A stretch of 64,000 nt of DNA from positions 1 through 64,000 of the forward strand of contig NZ_LZHT01000128.1 of the NCBI RefSeq assembly GCF_001667315.1, written 5' to 3'. Source of the DNA: Mycobacterium sp. 852002-10029_SCH5224772 (GTDB lineage: Bacteria > Actinomycetota > Actinomycetes > Mycobacteriales > Mycobacteriaceae). Every line of letters starts with the position of its first letter. Position 1 is the first letter of the stretch. Positions 41,535 to 49,733 of this stretch are shown one piece after another. Under the pieces are notes generated by a model. That model was given only the letters and a program-made list of their open reading frames with translations, did not search any database and was not told the DNA's origin. The position numbers and the translations under genes are program-made.

Positions 41535-42011
41535 ATGCCAGATTTCTCTCGCTTATCAGCTAATTGGCTTCGTTGGGCGCCCGGAATGGGCGGAGGCGAC
41601 ATATTTGTCACGACCGACTGCGCAGACTGCCTGATTTGCTTCAGGACCGACGACTATTCTGTCCATCTTCGTGACGACGGGAATTGGTGGACAGTAGATA
41701 CGGTTAACAATCGCGGGCAGCGACACAACGGCGTCGCCAAGCTATCGAATTTTGAACTGACAGAGAAGTACCTCATCTGGGACTGGGCCACAACCGTGCG
41801 CACCGACCTCGCATCTGGGCCACTGGGCGCTGACCTTGCCAAACAAGGATTTGCCTCGAATGTAGAGGTATCCCAAGTCGACACCAAATACGAAATCTGC
41901 TCCAACGATGATTGCGCAATCTTATCTGCGGTGAACGCCACCATTTTCAGTCACCTCATGGACAGGTCTGTGGATGAGATCGAGAAGATGGTCACCGCGA
42001 CGCCCGGATGA
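41535..42011 (+). CDS. Presumptive immunity protein 2 (possibly Imm61-like)
   Basis: 158 residues, 73 bp after the previous gene and likewise AT-richer. It begins MPDFSRLSANWLRWAPGMGG and contains ELTEKYLIWDWATTVRTDLA and DLAKQGFASNVEVSQVDTKY. That pattern (a strand-rich start, then Y-L-x-x-x-A-x-x-x-R and a late A-x-G-F/W) recalls Imm61-type immunity proteins, but this is from memory only. It contains four cysteines, two in TDCADCLICF. It may protect against this or a related toxin whose gene has been lost. Confidence 0.55.
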   Translation: MPDFSRLSANWLRWAPGMGGGDIFVTTDCADCLICFRTDDYSVHLRDDGNWWTVDTVNNRGQRHNGVAKLSNFELTEKYLIWDWATTVRTDLASGPLGADLAKQGFASNVEVSQVDTKYEICSNDDCAILSAVNATIFSHLMDRSVDEIEKMVTATPG

Positions 42012-42046
42012 TCCGAAGGCCGGGCTCGTCGAGCTTTAGCTTTCCC

Positions 42047-42376
42047 CTAAGACCGCACCCACTGCGTGATTTCCGGAGTGACCGGGTCGGTGATGTCATC
42101 GAATTCGGGGTGCTTCTTGAGCACCGTGCCGATCATCGAGCACACCGGAACAATGCGCTTGCCCTCGCCGCGCGCTTCGTTGAGCGCTTCCTCGACAAGG
42201 ATGGTCGCGAGGCCGCGTCCGCCGTACGCGGGATCGATTTCGGTGTGGTAGAAGACGCGCTGGTCGCCGCGGTCGGCGAAATCGGCTAGGCCCACCGTCT
42301 TGCCCTCGACGGCGATCGTGTACTTGCCGTCCTGAAGGCTGACCGTGGTTTCCGCACCGGTCTTATCGGTTGTCAT
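42047..42376 (-). CDS. Small GNAT-type acetyltransferase (YjdJ/Acetyltransf_CG type)
   Basis: 109 residues. Compact GNAT with the acetyl-CoA loop in DPAYGGRGLATILVEEALNEAR and the C-terminal VPVCSMIGTVLKKHPEF with conserved Cys, typical of the short YjdJ-like family. The substrate is unknown. Its start overlaps the end of the upstream pirin gene by 14 bp, so the two are co-transcribed. Confidence 0.85.
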   Translation of the reverse strand: MTTDKTGAETTVSLQDGKYTIAVEGKTVGLADFADRGDQRVFYHTEIDPAYGGRGLATILVEEALNEARGEGKRIVPVCSMIGTVLKKHPEFDDITDPVTPEITQWVRS

Positions 42377-43358
42377 TTGCGCTTTCCTTTCGTTGGGGTA
42401 TCGGTCGAGGCCGCAGCCGAGTGGTCGGCAGCGGCGGGGCGGGCAATCGGGCGAGCGCGCCCCGGTATCCCTGGACGGCGCCGAACCGGTCGTCGCCGTC
42501 CTCCCACAGTCGGCGGTAGTTGACGATGTCCTGGTGGCTTCGTCCGACGAAGTTCCACCACATCACCAATTCTTCGGCGAACGGGGTGCCGCCCAGCAAC
42601 AGCACCCGCGCGGGCCGCTCTCCCCCATTGTGCAGAGGCAGTTGCGAGCGGCCGGGGCTCAGGTATGCCAGGTCGGCGATCGCCAGCGGCGACCCATCCA
42701 CGCGGACGGCGCCCGAATTACAAAGCACTCCGTGCTCGAAGGTGGGCTCGACGGTGAGGTCCAGGCTGGCTCCGGCGTCGAGGTCGAGTTGGGCGCCCAG
42801 TAACGGAGTGAATGTCGGTGCGGGCGAACGACTCCCGGCCAGTTCGCCGAGGAACACGCGCACTTCGGCTTCCGGTAGCGAGACCGGAACGGGCGTGTAG
42901 TGGACAAATTCTCGTCCGGTGTCCCGGTCGGAAGCGGGAAGCGCCACCCAGAGCTGGACGCCATGCAAGACAGGCCCCGCGTGAACCGACACTTCGGAGT
43001 GACAAATGCCGGCGCCCGCGGTCATCAGATTCAGCTCGCCGGGCCGAACGGCCGCACGAACGCCGGCGCTGTCGCGGTGCTCCACTTCCCCACTGAACAA
43101 CCAACTGACGGTTTGTAGTCCCGTATGCGGGTGCGGCGGGACATCCATCCTCGCCGCGACCGGGCCGTAGTGGTCGATGAAACACCACGCACCGATCAGC
43201 GAACGCCCTCGTTGCGGCAGCGCGCGTTGCACACGGATCGCCCTCGGGCCACCCAAGGGAACTTCTCGCGAATGCAGCACCTCCACCGCGGCCGAAGTGC
43301 CCATGTGTTGCGAAGCGGCGCAGGCGACTTCGGCCGGCGCCGCTTCAAGGTTGCTCAT
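42363..43358 (-). CDS. Pirin-family protein (bicupin)
   Basis: 331 residues. N-terminal pirin cupin with metal ligands in PPHPHTGLQTVSWLFSGEVEH and GICHSEVS, plus a second cupin domain (about 180-290) with VLLLGGTPFAEELVMWWNFV. Pirins bind Fe(II); some are quercetin dioxygenases or redox sensors. The start ATG has GGAGG about 8 bases upstream. It leads a two-gene unit with the small acetyltransferase. The C-terminal 40 residues are basic and variable. Confidence 0.9.
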   Translation of the reverse strand: MSNLEAAPAEVACAASQHMGTSAAVEVLHSREVPLGGPRAIRVQRALPQRGRSLIGAWCFIDHYGPVAARMDVPPHPHTGLQTVSWLFSGEVEHRDSAGVRAAVRPGELNLMTAGAGICHSEVSVHAGPVLHGVQLWVALPASDRDTGREFVHYTPVPVSLPEAEVRVFLGELAGSRSPAPTFTPLLGAQLDLDAGASLDLTVEPTFEHGVLCNSGAVRVDGSPLAIADLAYLSPGRSQLPLHNGGERPARVLLLGGTPFAEELVMWWNFVGRSHQDIVNYRRLWEDGDDRFGAVQGYRGALARLPAPPLPTTRLRPRPIPQRKESANDNR

Positions 43359-43418
43359 CGTTCACCCTCCGTCACGGCCCTCTAGCGGGTCCGTCATCCG
43401 CGACCGTACCCGGCCGAC

Positions 43419-44801
43419 TCACTTGCCCGGGGGCCGCAGTACCTTCATCGCCAGCCGCATGACCGGCTCGGGCACACGATCCTGCATCGACAGCGCGGTG
43501 TCGGCGACGCGGGACCGCAATGGGGTACCCCGCCCGAAAACGCGGTTCAACGGTCCCCCGGACGGCTCGAGCACCACATGCAGCGGCGGGGTGCCGACGG
43601 CAGCGCCCAGCGCGTTGGAGATGACCATCCGCTGGATCTCGCTGGTGCCTTCAAAGATGGTGTACAGCTTGGCATCCCGATACCACTTTTCCACCGGGTG
43701 ATCGGTGATGTAGCCCCAGCCGCCCATGGTTTGGATGGCGCGCTCGGTGGCCTTGACCGCTACCTCGCTGGCGGCCATCTTCGACATCGAGCCCTCCCCC
43801 CGCTCGAAGGGAACGTTGTTGGCCGCCATCCAGGAGGCGCGCCAGGTGAGCAGCCGAGCTGCGTCGATCTGCGTGGCCAGTTCCGCGAGCGGGAACGCGA
43901 TGCCCTGGTTGTCGATGATGGGCCCGCCGAAAGCCTCACGCTCGGTGGCGTACGCGGTCGCGTACTCCAGCGCCGCGCGGGCGATCCCGATTGCCTGGGC
44001 GGCAACCATCGGCCGGGTCTGCTCGAAGGTGCCCAACGTCGCTGAACCGGAACGCTTTCCACCCGACACGACTTCTCGCGCCTTGGCGAGTTTGTGTTCG
44101 AGCTTTTCCTCCCCACCCAGCAGATTCGCGCGAGGTACCCGCACACCTTCGAAGAGCAACTCGGCGGTATGGGAGGCTCGGCAGCCCAGCTTGTCGAGCT
44201 TTCGCAGCAGCTTCAGCCCGGGCGTGCCGCCGGGCACCACGAAGAGCGCCTGACCCCGATGGCCGAGTTCCTCGTCGACCACCGCGTTGACCACGTGCAC
44301 ATTGGCGATGCCGCCATTACCGATCCACATTTTATGGCCGTCGATGATCCAGTCGTCACCGTCGCGGCGCGCGTGGGTGCGCAGGTTGCGCACATCGCTG
44401 CCGCCTTCGGGCTCCGAGATCGCCAGGGCGGCGAGCTTGAGATCACCTGGCGTACCGAAACATTCGGGTGCCCACTCCAGCATCTGTTCCGGGGACGCGG
44501 CCTGTCCGATCGCAGACAGTGCCAACGCCGGCATGACGATGGCCAGCCCGATCCCGGCGCAGCCCCAGAACAGTTCCTCCATGAACATGGGCAAGGAGAT
44601 GCCGGTCGGGTCACCGATCAGGTCGCGATAAAACAGCGGGCTGTAGAAGCCTTGCTGGGCCGCCTCCTCGAGCACCGGCCAGGGGAACTCCTGTCGCTGG
44701 TCGTAGTCGAGGGCTACCGGGCGTATTACGGATTCGGCGAACTCATGCGTTCGTCGGGCCAGATCGTGTTGTGCCGCCGTCGGGGTCAGGTCGAACGTCA
44801 T
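43419..44801 (-). CDS. Acyl-CoA dehydrogenase
   Basis: 460 residues, longer than typical 380-400 because of a C-terminal extension of about 60 residues. FAD/substrate motifs: ALAISEPEGGSDVRN, KMWIGNGGIANVHVV, and the catalytic glutamate in IFEGTSEIQRMVISN. The helical C-domain (GIARAALEYATAYATEREAFG) is complete. It introduces a 2,3 double bond in an acyl-CoA, substrate unknown. GAAGG lies about 8 bases before the ATG. It is not close to mbtM in orientation or sequence type, so it is unlikely to replace MbtN. The FadE number is not assigned. Confidence 0.9.
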   Translation of the reverse strand: MTFDLTPTAAQHDLARRTHEFAESVIRPVALDYDQRQEFPWPVLEEAAQQGFYSPLFYRDLIGDPTGISLPMFMEELFWGCAGIGLAIVMPALALSAIGQAASPEQMLEWAPECFGTPGDLKLAALAISEPEGGSDVRNLRTHARRDGDDWIIDGHKMWIGNGGIANVHVVNAVVDEELGHRGQALFVVPGGTPGLKLLRKLDKLGCRASHTAELLFEGVRVPRANLLGGEEKLEHKLAKAREVVSGGKRSGSATLGTFEQTRPMVAAQAIGIARAALEYATAYATEREAFGGPIIDNQGIAFPLAELATQIDAARLLTWRASWMAANNVPFERGEGSMSKMAASEVAVKATERAIQTMGGWGYITDHPVEKWYRDAKLYTIFEGTSEIQRMVISNALGAAVGTPPLHVVLEPSGGPLNRVFGRGTPLRSRVADTALSMQDRVPEPVMRLAMKVLRPPGK

Positions 44802-44896
44802 GGGTGCGCCTTCAAGGTCGACAGACTGGTCTTGCCGACCCCGACTACCCCGTTGACTGGTTCAACAAACTGTCGAGCTGGGATTTTGGCGAGGCC

Positions 44897-45313
44897 TCAG
44901 GCAGCCGAACGAGGCCCGACCTGGGCCAGCGGCAGGTGCAACACGACCGCGGACACCGCGATCGCCTCGTGCTCGTGCCGTGCCAGCAGCGCCGCATTCT
45001 CGGGCAGCTGGCGGGAGTTGATCTCGCCCGAAGCAATACGCCGGAGAACATCGTGCGCGTGAGCGAGCTGGTCACGCTTGCGGTACTGGCCGCCGGGCAG
45101 CTTCACGCCCGCCCACACGCCGTACTCCTCGCGGTGTGCGATGGCGTGTTGGGCGCAGCGGCGCTGTTGCGCCAGTGGGCAGCGGCGCAGGCATTGAAGG
45201 CGCGCCTCGGTGGCCGACCGCTCGTATGCGCGCGCCTTCGCCGCGCCGTCACCACCGTCGTCGTCGGGATAGCCGAACCAAAGTTCCGGGTTGGCTGCGC
45301 AGGGGTGTCCCAT
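44897..45313 (-). CDS. whiB5: WhiB-family iron-sulfur transcription factor WhiB5
   Basis: 138 residues from MGHPCAANPELWF, with AAGGAG about 7 bases upstream; a longer frame through the promoter region is rejected. Cysteines 5, 41, 45 and 53 give C-x35-C-x3-C-x7-C, the wide spacing (x3, x7) of the WhiB5 type rather than the usual x2, x5. The GVWAG turn follows, then a basic C-terminus (LPGGQYRKRDQ). It would hold a [4Fe-4S] cluster and act with sigma factor. Divergent from the XRE regulator as in Rv0022c-Rv0023. Confidence 0.9.
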   Translation of the reverse strand: MGHPCAANPELWFGYPDDDGGDGAAKARAYERSATEARLQCLRRCPLAQQRRCAQHAIAHREEYGVWAGVKLPGGQYRKRDQLAHAHDVLRRIASGEINSRQLPENAALLARHEHEAIAVSAVVLHLPLAQVGPRSAA

Positions 45314-45350
45314 GTCGGTCTCCTTGTCGAGCGTGAAACGTAGGTGAAAG

Positions 45351-45406
45351 CGTATACGGCGACCGCGGCGCAATGCAAGGGAAACGTCGACAAAAACGTA
45401 TATACG
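45351..45406. promoter_or_regulatory. Paired palindromes in the whiB5/XRE divergent promoter
   Basis: CGTATACG at 45351-45358 and CGTATATACG at 45397-45406 are perfect palindromes sharing the CGTAT half, with centres 47 bp apart, in the 144 bp between the two divergent starts. This is a natural layout for an autoregulatory operator pair of the XRE-type protein. No known consensus is matched. Confidence 0.5.
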
Positions 45407-45457
45407 CATATCCGAGTGTGCGGCTGTGTACTATCCGGCCTATGGCCGGAGCGTGTG

Positions 45458-46246
45458 GTGAGCCGTGAATCGGCCGGCGCGGCTATCCGCGCGTTGCGCG
45501 AATCGCGGGACTGGTCACTCGCCGACCTCGCCGCCGCGACCGGGGTCAGCATCATGGGGCTCAGCTTTCTGGAACGCGGCGCCCGTAAACCACACAAAAG
45601 CACAGTTCAGAAGGTTGAAAACGGGCTAGGCCTGCCGCCGGGCACCTACTCTCGACTACTGGTGGCCGCCGATCCGGACGCCGAATTGGCCCGCCTGATG
45701 GCCGCGCAGCCACCGGCCGCGATGCCGACGCGGCGCACCGGGCCGGTGGTGGTCGACCGCCACAGCGACACCGAAGTGCTGGAAGGTTATGCCGAAGCTC
45801 AGCTCGACGCCCTCAAATCCGTCATCGATCGGCTGCCGGCGACAACATCAAACGAATATGAGACGTATATTCTGTCTGTGATCGCTCAGTGCGTGAAGGC
45901 GGAGATGCTCGCGGCCAGTTCCTGGCGGGTGGCGGTGAGCGCGGGCGCCGATTCGACGGATCGGCTGATGGAGCACCTGCAGGCCCTGGAGGCGACGCGC
46001 ACGGCCCTGCTGAAGCGGATGCCTACCAGTCTGAGCGCGCGTTTCGACCGGGCGTGCGCCCAGTCCTCGTTGCCGGAAACGATCATCGCCGCGCTGGTCG
46101 GCGTCGACGTCGAGGAGATATGGGACATCCGCAATCGCGGGGTCATTTCGCCGGGCGCACTCCCCCGTGTGCGTGCCTTCACCGAGGCGGTCGAGTCGAC
46201 GAGCCAGGAACAGGCGAGCCAAGACAGCGCCGAGGGGGCACAGTGA
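45458..46246 (+). CDS. XRE-family transcriptional regulator (Rv0023 type)
   Basis: 262 residues from the second of two adjacent GTG codons (VSRESAGAAIRALRES), with GGAG about 7 bases upstream. The N-terminal Cro/C1 helix-turn-helix spans about 6-60 (SLADLAAATGVS, LSFLERGARKPHKSTVQKVE). The large C-terminal helical domain is specific to mycobacteria. It corresponds to Rv0023, reported in M. tuberculosis to bind DNA and influence redox state and drug tolerance. It starts the operon below and overlaps the peptidase gene by 4 bp (GTGA). An apparent N-terminal extension over the promoter is rejected. Confidence 0.9.
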   Translation: MSRESAGAAIRALRESRDWSLADLAAATGVSIMGLSFLERGARKPHKSTVQKVENGLGLPPGTYSRLLVAADPDAELARLMAAQPPAAMPTRRTGPVVVDRHSDTEVLEGYAEAQLDALKSVIDRLPATTSNEYETYILSVIAQCVKAEMLAASSWRVAVSAGADSTDRLMEHLQALEATRTALLKRMPTSLSARFDRACAQSSLPETIIAALVGVDVEEIWDIRNRGVISPGALPRVRAFTEAVESTSQEQASQDSAEGAQ

Positions 46247-47064
46247 GCCACAGCGAAGTCGAGGCGTTGAGCCGCGCACATCAACTCTTCGCCGGCAGCA
46301 CGACGCCTCCGTCCCTGGATGCGGACGCCGTGCACTACCGCAGCCTGTTGCGGCGGACCGCCCGTCTGAACGACGGATTGGCGCACGGCGGCTACCAACT
46401 CGTGGTCGACCACAGCCGGCAACGCCTCACGTCGACGGCCGCGACCGACGCTGCCGTCACCGATGTGCTCGCCGGCGCCCACCACGACCGGGCGCAGGCC
46501 CACGACCTGACTCGAAACGTCCTCGACGCGGCCCGCGCCGATGCCCTGGCGACCCCGTCGACCCCGTTGGCACATCGAGAGGCTATGCGTCGCCGCGCGG
46601 CGCGACTGCGTACGCAACGGGCCCACGTCGCATCGGCGAGATTGCGCGCTCGACGACACCATGCGGCACTGCTGGCGTTGCGGTACCGGCTCGGGCATGG
46701 GCGTGGCCTCGGCTTAGGCCTGTCGAACGCCCGTGCCGCGCTCGCGGTGCGGGCCGCATTGTCACGGCTGGGCCGGCCCTACGTCTGGGGCGCGACCGGC
46801 CCCGATCAGTTCGACTGTTCCGGGCTGGTTCAGTGGAGCTACGCACGGGCCGGTATTCACTTGGACCGCACCACATATCAGCAAATCAACGATGGCGTTC
46901 CGGTGCCCCGTTCGCAGGTGCGACCGGGCGATCTGGTGTTTCCGCACGCCGGACACGTCCAGCTCGCCATCGGCAACAACCTGGTTGTCGAGGCGCCCTA
47001 CGCGGGCGCGTCGGTGCGAATTAGCCGACTGGGCAACAACGTTGCGATACGCCGACCGATATGA
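46243..47064 (+). CDS. NlpC/P60 peptidase (Rv0024 type)
   Basis: 273 residues from GTG, fixed by the overlap with the XRE gene. Residues 1-150 are helical and Arg/Ala-rich. The C-terminal NlpC/P60 domain has an intact triad: C192 in FDCSGL, H238 in AGHVQLAIG and E250. Such enzymes cleave gamma-D-Glu-mDAP or related peptidoglycan bonds; RipA and RipB are relatives. Unlike Rip proteins it has no Sec signal peptide. Its helical N-terminus and its EspC/DUF4226 neighbours suggest export by a type VII route, which is inference. Confidence 0.9.
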   Translation: MSHSEVEALSRAHQLFAGSTTPPSLDADAVHYRSLLRRTARLNDGLAHGGYQLVVDHSRQRLTSTAATDAAVTDVLAGAHHDRAQAHDLTRNVLDAARADALATPSTPLAHREAMRRRAARLRTQRAHVASARLRARRHHAALLALRYRLGHGRGLGLGLSNARAALAVRAALSRLGRPYVWGATGPDQFDCSGLVQWSYARAGIHLDRTTYQQINDGVPVPRSQVRPGDLVFPHAGHVQLAIGNNLVVEAPYAGASVRISRLGNNVAIRRPI

Positions 47065-47112
47065 CGCGCCGACTTCGCCCGGCTACGCGGGCACCACGAG
47101 AAGGGTGAGCCG

Positions 47113-47475
47113 ATGACGGAACAACCCGAGCCCTCCCTAGAGGCCGCTGAGGCACGGCGATCGGCGCTGGCGAGTCAGCACGGTACCGCGTCCGAAGCCG
47201 ACCGCCTGCTCACTGACGTGCTGACCACCGCTCACACCGCAGCGCGCGAGAGCGTCCGCCGGCTGGACGCCATCGCCGAACAGATCGACCACGCCGTGGT
47301 GCAGCAAGCGGCCCTCGCCGTGGATACGCCCATGGGCGCGCGTGAGTTTCAGAAGTTTCTGCTGGACAAGCAACGCGAGATCGCCACGGTTGTGACCAGG
47401 GCGCGCGAGCTCGCTCATGCGAAAAGGGCTGTGTTGGAGAACCTTCGGGCGCAGTACACCGCCGGCGGCAGCTAG
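47113..47475 (+). CDS. DUF4226-type protein (Rv0025 type)
   Basis: 120 residues, all-helical. It contains the segment DTPMGAREFQKFLLDKQREI followed by ATVV and RARELA, which recurs as DTPAGARDFQRFLIGKLRDI in the next protein. The two neighbours therefore share a domain. It starts at ATG with AAGGGTGAGCCG upstream, 48 bp after the peptidase gene. Size and helix-turn-helix layout resemble small type VII secretion substrates; function unknown. Confidence 0.82.
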   Translation: MTEQPEPSLEAAEARRSALASQHGTASEADRLLTDVLTTAHTAARESVRRLDAIAEQIDHAVVQQAALAVDTPMGAREFQKFLLDKQREIATVVTRARELAHAKRAVLENLRAQYTAGGS

Positions 47476-47494
47476 CCAGAACTAGTCCACAACC

Positions 47495-49024
47495 ATGCAG
47501 CTCACTGACTTGTCGGCAGGAACGCCCCTGACTACTGTCGCCGGGCATGGAGGGGTCGCGCCACTTCCCGCAACAGGGTCCGCAGCAGCGCTGCCGGCTG
47601 GACTGATGTCTGCATACGACGATCTGCTCGCCGCGGTCAAATCGGTCCGAGACCGCACCGGCGATCCAAACGCGTGGCAGACGGGATTGGCGCCGACCGA
47701 AGTCTCCGCTGTGGCCACCCCGACCACGCGCCCCGAGCGACTCGAGGCAATCGTGCGCAAGATCCGCCAACAGCATGCTGACGTGTTCGGCGCCGCGACC
47801 CCGCCGGATCGCGAATCGGGTGCGGCGGCAGACGCCATCGCCAGCGCCGAAGCCGCTCTCGCACAGCAGAACTCGGCGAGCTCACAACTGGACATGCAAG
47901 TGGTTTCGGCCATTTTGAACGCACACCTGAATGCCGTCGACGGCAGAGAAGCGCTCACCAAGTTGCAACGAGAAACCGAAGTCGCGGTGCGGACGAGATC
48001 AGACCTGGACACTCCGGCGGGAGCGCGCGATTTCCAACGCTTCCTCATCGGCAAGCTCAGAGACATTCGCACAGTGGTCCTGAACGCCAGTCTGGACGAC
48101 ACGTCGAAATCGGCGCTGATGGCCGCATGGACGTCGCTCTACGACGCGTCCAAGAACGAAGCGACTCGGCCCGGTGAACACCCAAGGGCCGCGGCGTCCG
48201 TCGGGGATCCACCCGCGGCCCGCACGGCCGATCAACCGAGCGATGATATGGACTCCGACTGGGATCCGCTGCTGGACTCGTTGCTGGCCGACGATGACGA
48301 ACTGCTGCCCGGAGACACCCCGGGGTCCGATCCGATGGCGGGCGCCCCCGGCGCGCCGGCGATGGAAACTCCGATGGCGCCCGCGATGCCCAACTTCGGG
48401 GGCGGGCCGCTCCCGGGTCTGGGCACCATGCCCGCCTCCATGGCGGGTTGGGAAGCGCCGGGCGGCCTTCCCCTCTCGGGGTTGCGGGACGGCGAAGGGA
48501 TCGATCCGACGCTGCAGGATGTGGCCGATGAAGACCTACCGGATGCCCAAGAGGAAGACCCGAGCGCGCAGGACGCGTCGGACGGCCCCGGCGATCCGCA
48601 GAGCGTGTCATCCGATGAGCCCGCGACGGGACCGACGCCGGTGACCCTGCCCGACGGGGAAACCGTGACCGCCGCCAGCCCGCAGCTGGCCGCGGCGATC
48701 CAGGCCGCCGTCGACGGAACGCCGATCGCGGAAGCCTTCCAACACCAGGGAATGACCATTCCCCCACCGGGAACGACGGTGGTCAACCCGATCGATGCCC
48801 TGCAGGTAATTCCTGGCGACATCGGTATGTTCACGGATCGTCACGCCCTTGCCCTCGGCCCTGGTAAGGCACTTCTCGATGGCCAAATTCAGCACATCGG
48901 CACCGTGAGCGGGCCGAGCTTTCTAGGCTGGGAGCATCCGCCGGCGGCGGCCGCGACCGCGACCACGCCGACTAAGCCTGAACCACCGACACCTACCCGG
49001 CCGGCAACGTCGTCGACCACCTGA
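47495..49024 (+). CDS. Large DUF4226-type protein (Rv0026 type)
   Basis: 509 residues. The N-terminal helical half contains the DUF4226-like repeat (about 170-215) shared with the preceding protein. The middle (about 240-390) is acidic, Pro/Ala/Gly/Met-rich and low-complexity. The C-terminal domain (about 390-490) holds LPDGETVTAASPQLAAAIQA and PGDIGMFTDRHALALGPGKA, ending in a Pro/Thr tail. Counterpart of Rv0026 but about 60 residues longer. Probably secreted or envelope-bound with the peptidase; no enzymatic motif recognised. Lies 19 bp after the previous gene. Confidence 0.8.
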   Translation: MQLTDLSAGTPLTTVAGHGGVAPLPATGSAAALPAGLMSAYDDLLAAVKSVRDRTGDPNAWQTGLAPTEVSAVATPTTRPERLEAIVRKIRQQHADVFGAATPPDRESGAAADAIASAEAALAQQNSASSQLDMQVVSAILNAHLNAVDGREALTKLQRETEVAVRTRSDLDTPAGARDFQRFLIGKLRDIRTVVLNASLDDTSKSALMAAWTSLYDASKNEATRPGEHPRAAASVGDPPAARTADQPSDDMDSDWDPLLDSLLADDDELLPGDTPGSDPMAGAPGAPAMETPMAPAMPNFGGGPLPGLGTMPASMAGWEAPGGLPLSGLRDGEGIDPTLQDVADEDLPDAQEEDPSAQDASDGPGDPQSVSSDEPATGPTPVTLPDGETVTAASPQLAAAIQAAVDGTPIAEAFQHQGMTIPPPGTTVVNPIDALQVIPGDIGMFTDRHALALGPGKALLDGQIQHIGTVSGPSFLGWEHPPAAAATATTPTKPEPPTPTRPATSSTT

Positions 49025-49074
49025 CAAAAATGAACTCGCCGGCACGTACGGCGGTCGTCAACAGGAGACAGCGG

Positions 49075-49392
49075 ATGGCAGATTCGATTCATGTGGTGCC
49101 CGCGCACTTACGTCAGGCCGCCGCGCACCACCAGGACACGTCGGAGTACTTGCGCACCGTTCCGTCGTCGCACGCCGCGATCCAGGAGAGCCTCGACTCG
49201 CTCGGGCCGATCTTTAGCGAACTTCGCGATGCCGGCCGCGAACTGCTCGAGCTGCGACGCCAGTGCTATGAGCAGCAGGCTGCTGACCACGCCGATTTGG
49301 CCGACCAATTGACCGTATCGGCGACGATGTGGGAACAGCACGAGCAGGAGGCTGCAGGCAAGTTCGGCGACATCGTCGACCGCGGTCGATGA
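49075..49392 (+). CDS. EspC-like small helical protein (Rv0027 type)
   Basis: 105 residues from MADSIHVVPAHLRQAAAHHQ with AGGAGA 8 bases upstream; an upstream in-frame ATG is less likely. Two long helices (about 8-50 and 58-95) make an ESX/EspC (DUF2580) hairpin, with PAHLRQAAAHH and a DSLGPIFSELR turn. No clear YxxxD/E secretion signal is seen. Likely a partner of the neighbouring operon products. Overlaps the next gene by 4 bp. Confidence 0.82.
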   Translation: MADSIHVVPAHLRQAAAHHQDTSEYLRTVPSSHAAIQESLDSLGPIFSELRDAGRELLELRRQCYEQQAADHADLADQLTVSATMWEQHEQEAAGKFGDIVDRGR

Positions 49393-49700
49393 CCGACGCG
49401 AATCCCGCTTTCGACACCGTTCACCCGAGTGGGCACATCCTCGTCCGCTCGTGCCGCGGCGGATATATGCACAGCGTGGCATTGAGCGAAGAGGCGATGG
49501 AAACCGACGCTGAGACCTTGGCGCAGGGCATCGTGCTCACCGCCGATGTGTCGTGCCTCAAGGCGTTGCTGGAAATTCGCGACGAGATCGTCGCGGCAGG
49601 GCACACCCCTTCCGCCGAGGTGCCGACCCTCCGGGACCTCGATGCGGCCATTGAAAAGTTGCTGGCGCACAAACTGCGTCGCCGCAACGGCGGGCGCTAG
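49389..49700 (+). CDS. Conserved protein, DUF2694-like (Rv0028 type)
   Basis: 103 residues, ATG overlapping the previous stop (ATGA). The N-terminal part is beta (TVHPSGHILVRSCRGGYMHSVAL) and the C-terminal part helical (ETLAQGIVLTADVSCLKALLEIRDEI). Similar small proteins occur next to EspC-like genes in ESX-associated loci. Function unknown. Confidence 0.8.
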   Translation: MTDANPAFDTVHPSGHILVRSCRGGYMHSVALSEEAMETDAETLAQGIVLTADVSCLKALLEIRDEIVAAGHTPSAEVPTLRDLDAAIEKLLAHKLRRRNGGR

Positions 49701-49733
49701 CCGGCCTGCACGGATCTCAGCCGTGCCGTCGGC

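Noticed and set aside
43419..44801. Acyl-CoA dehydrogenase as the missing MbtN of the mbtL-mbtM pair
   Set aside because: It is 460 residues with a C-terminal extension, lies 4.4 kb away on the opposite strand, and has an ordinary acyl-CoA dehydrogenase sequence; no evidence links it to mycobactin.
35848..45300. Integrative island attached to tRNA-Leu
   Set aside because: The accessory genes start after the tRNA, but I found no integrase and no clear repeat of the tRNA 3' end downstream, so integration at this tRNA is not supported.
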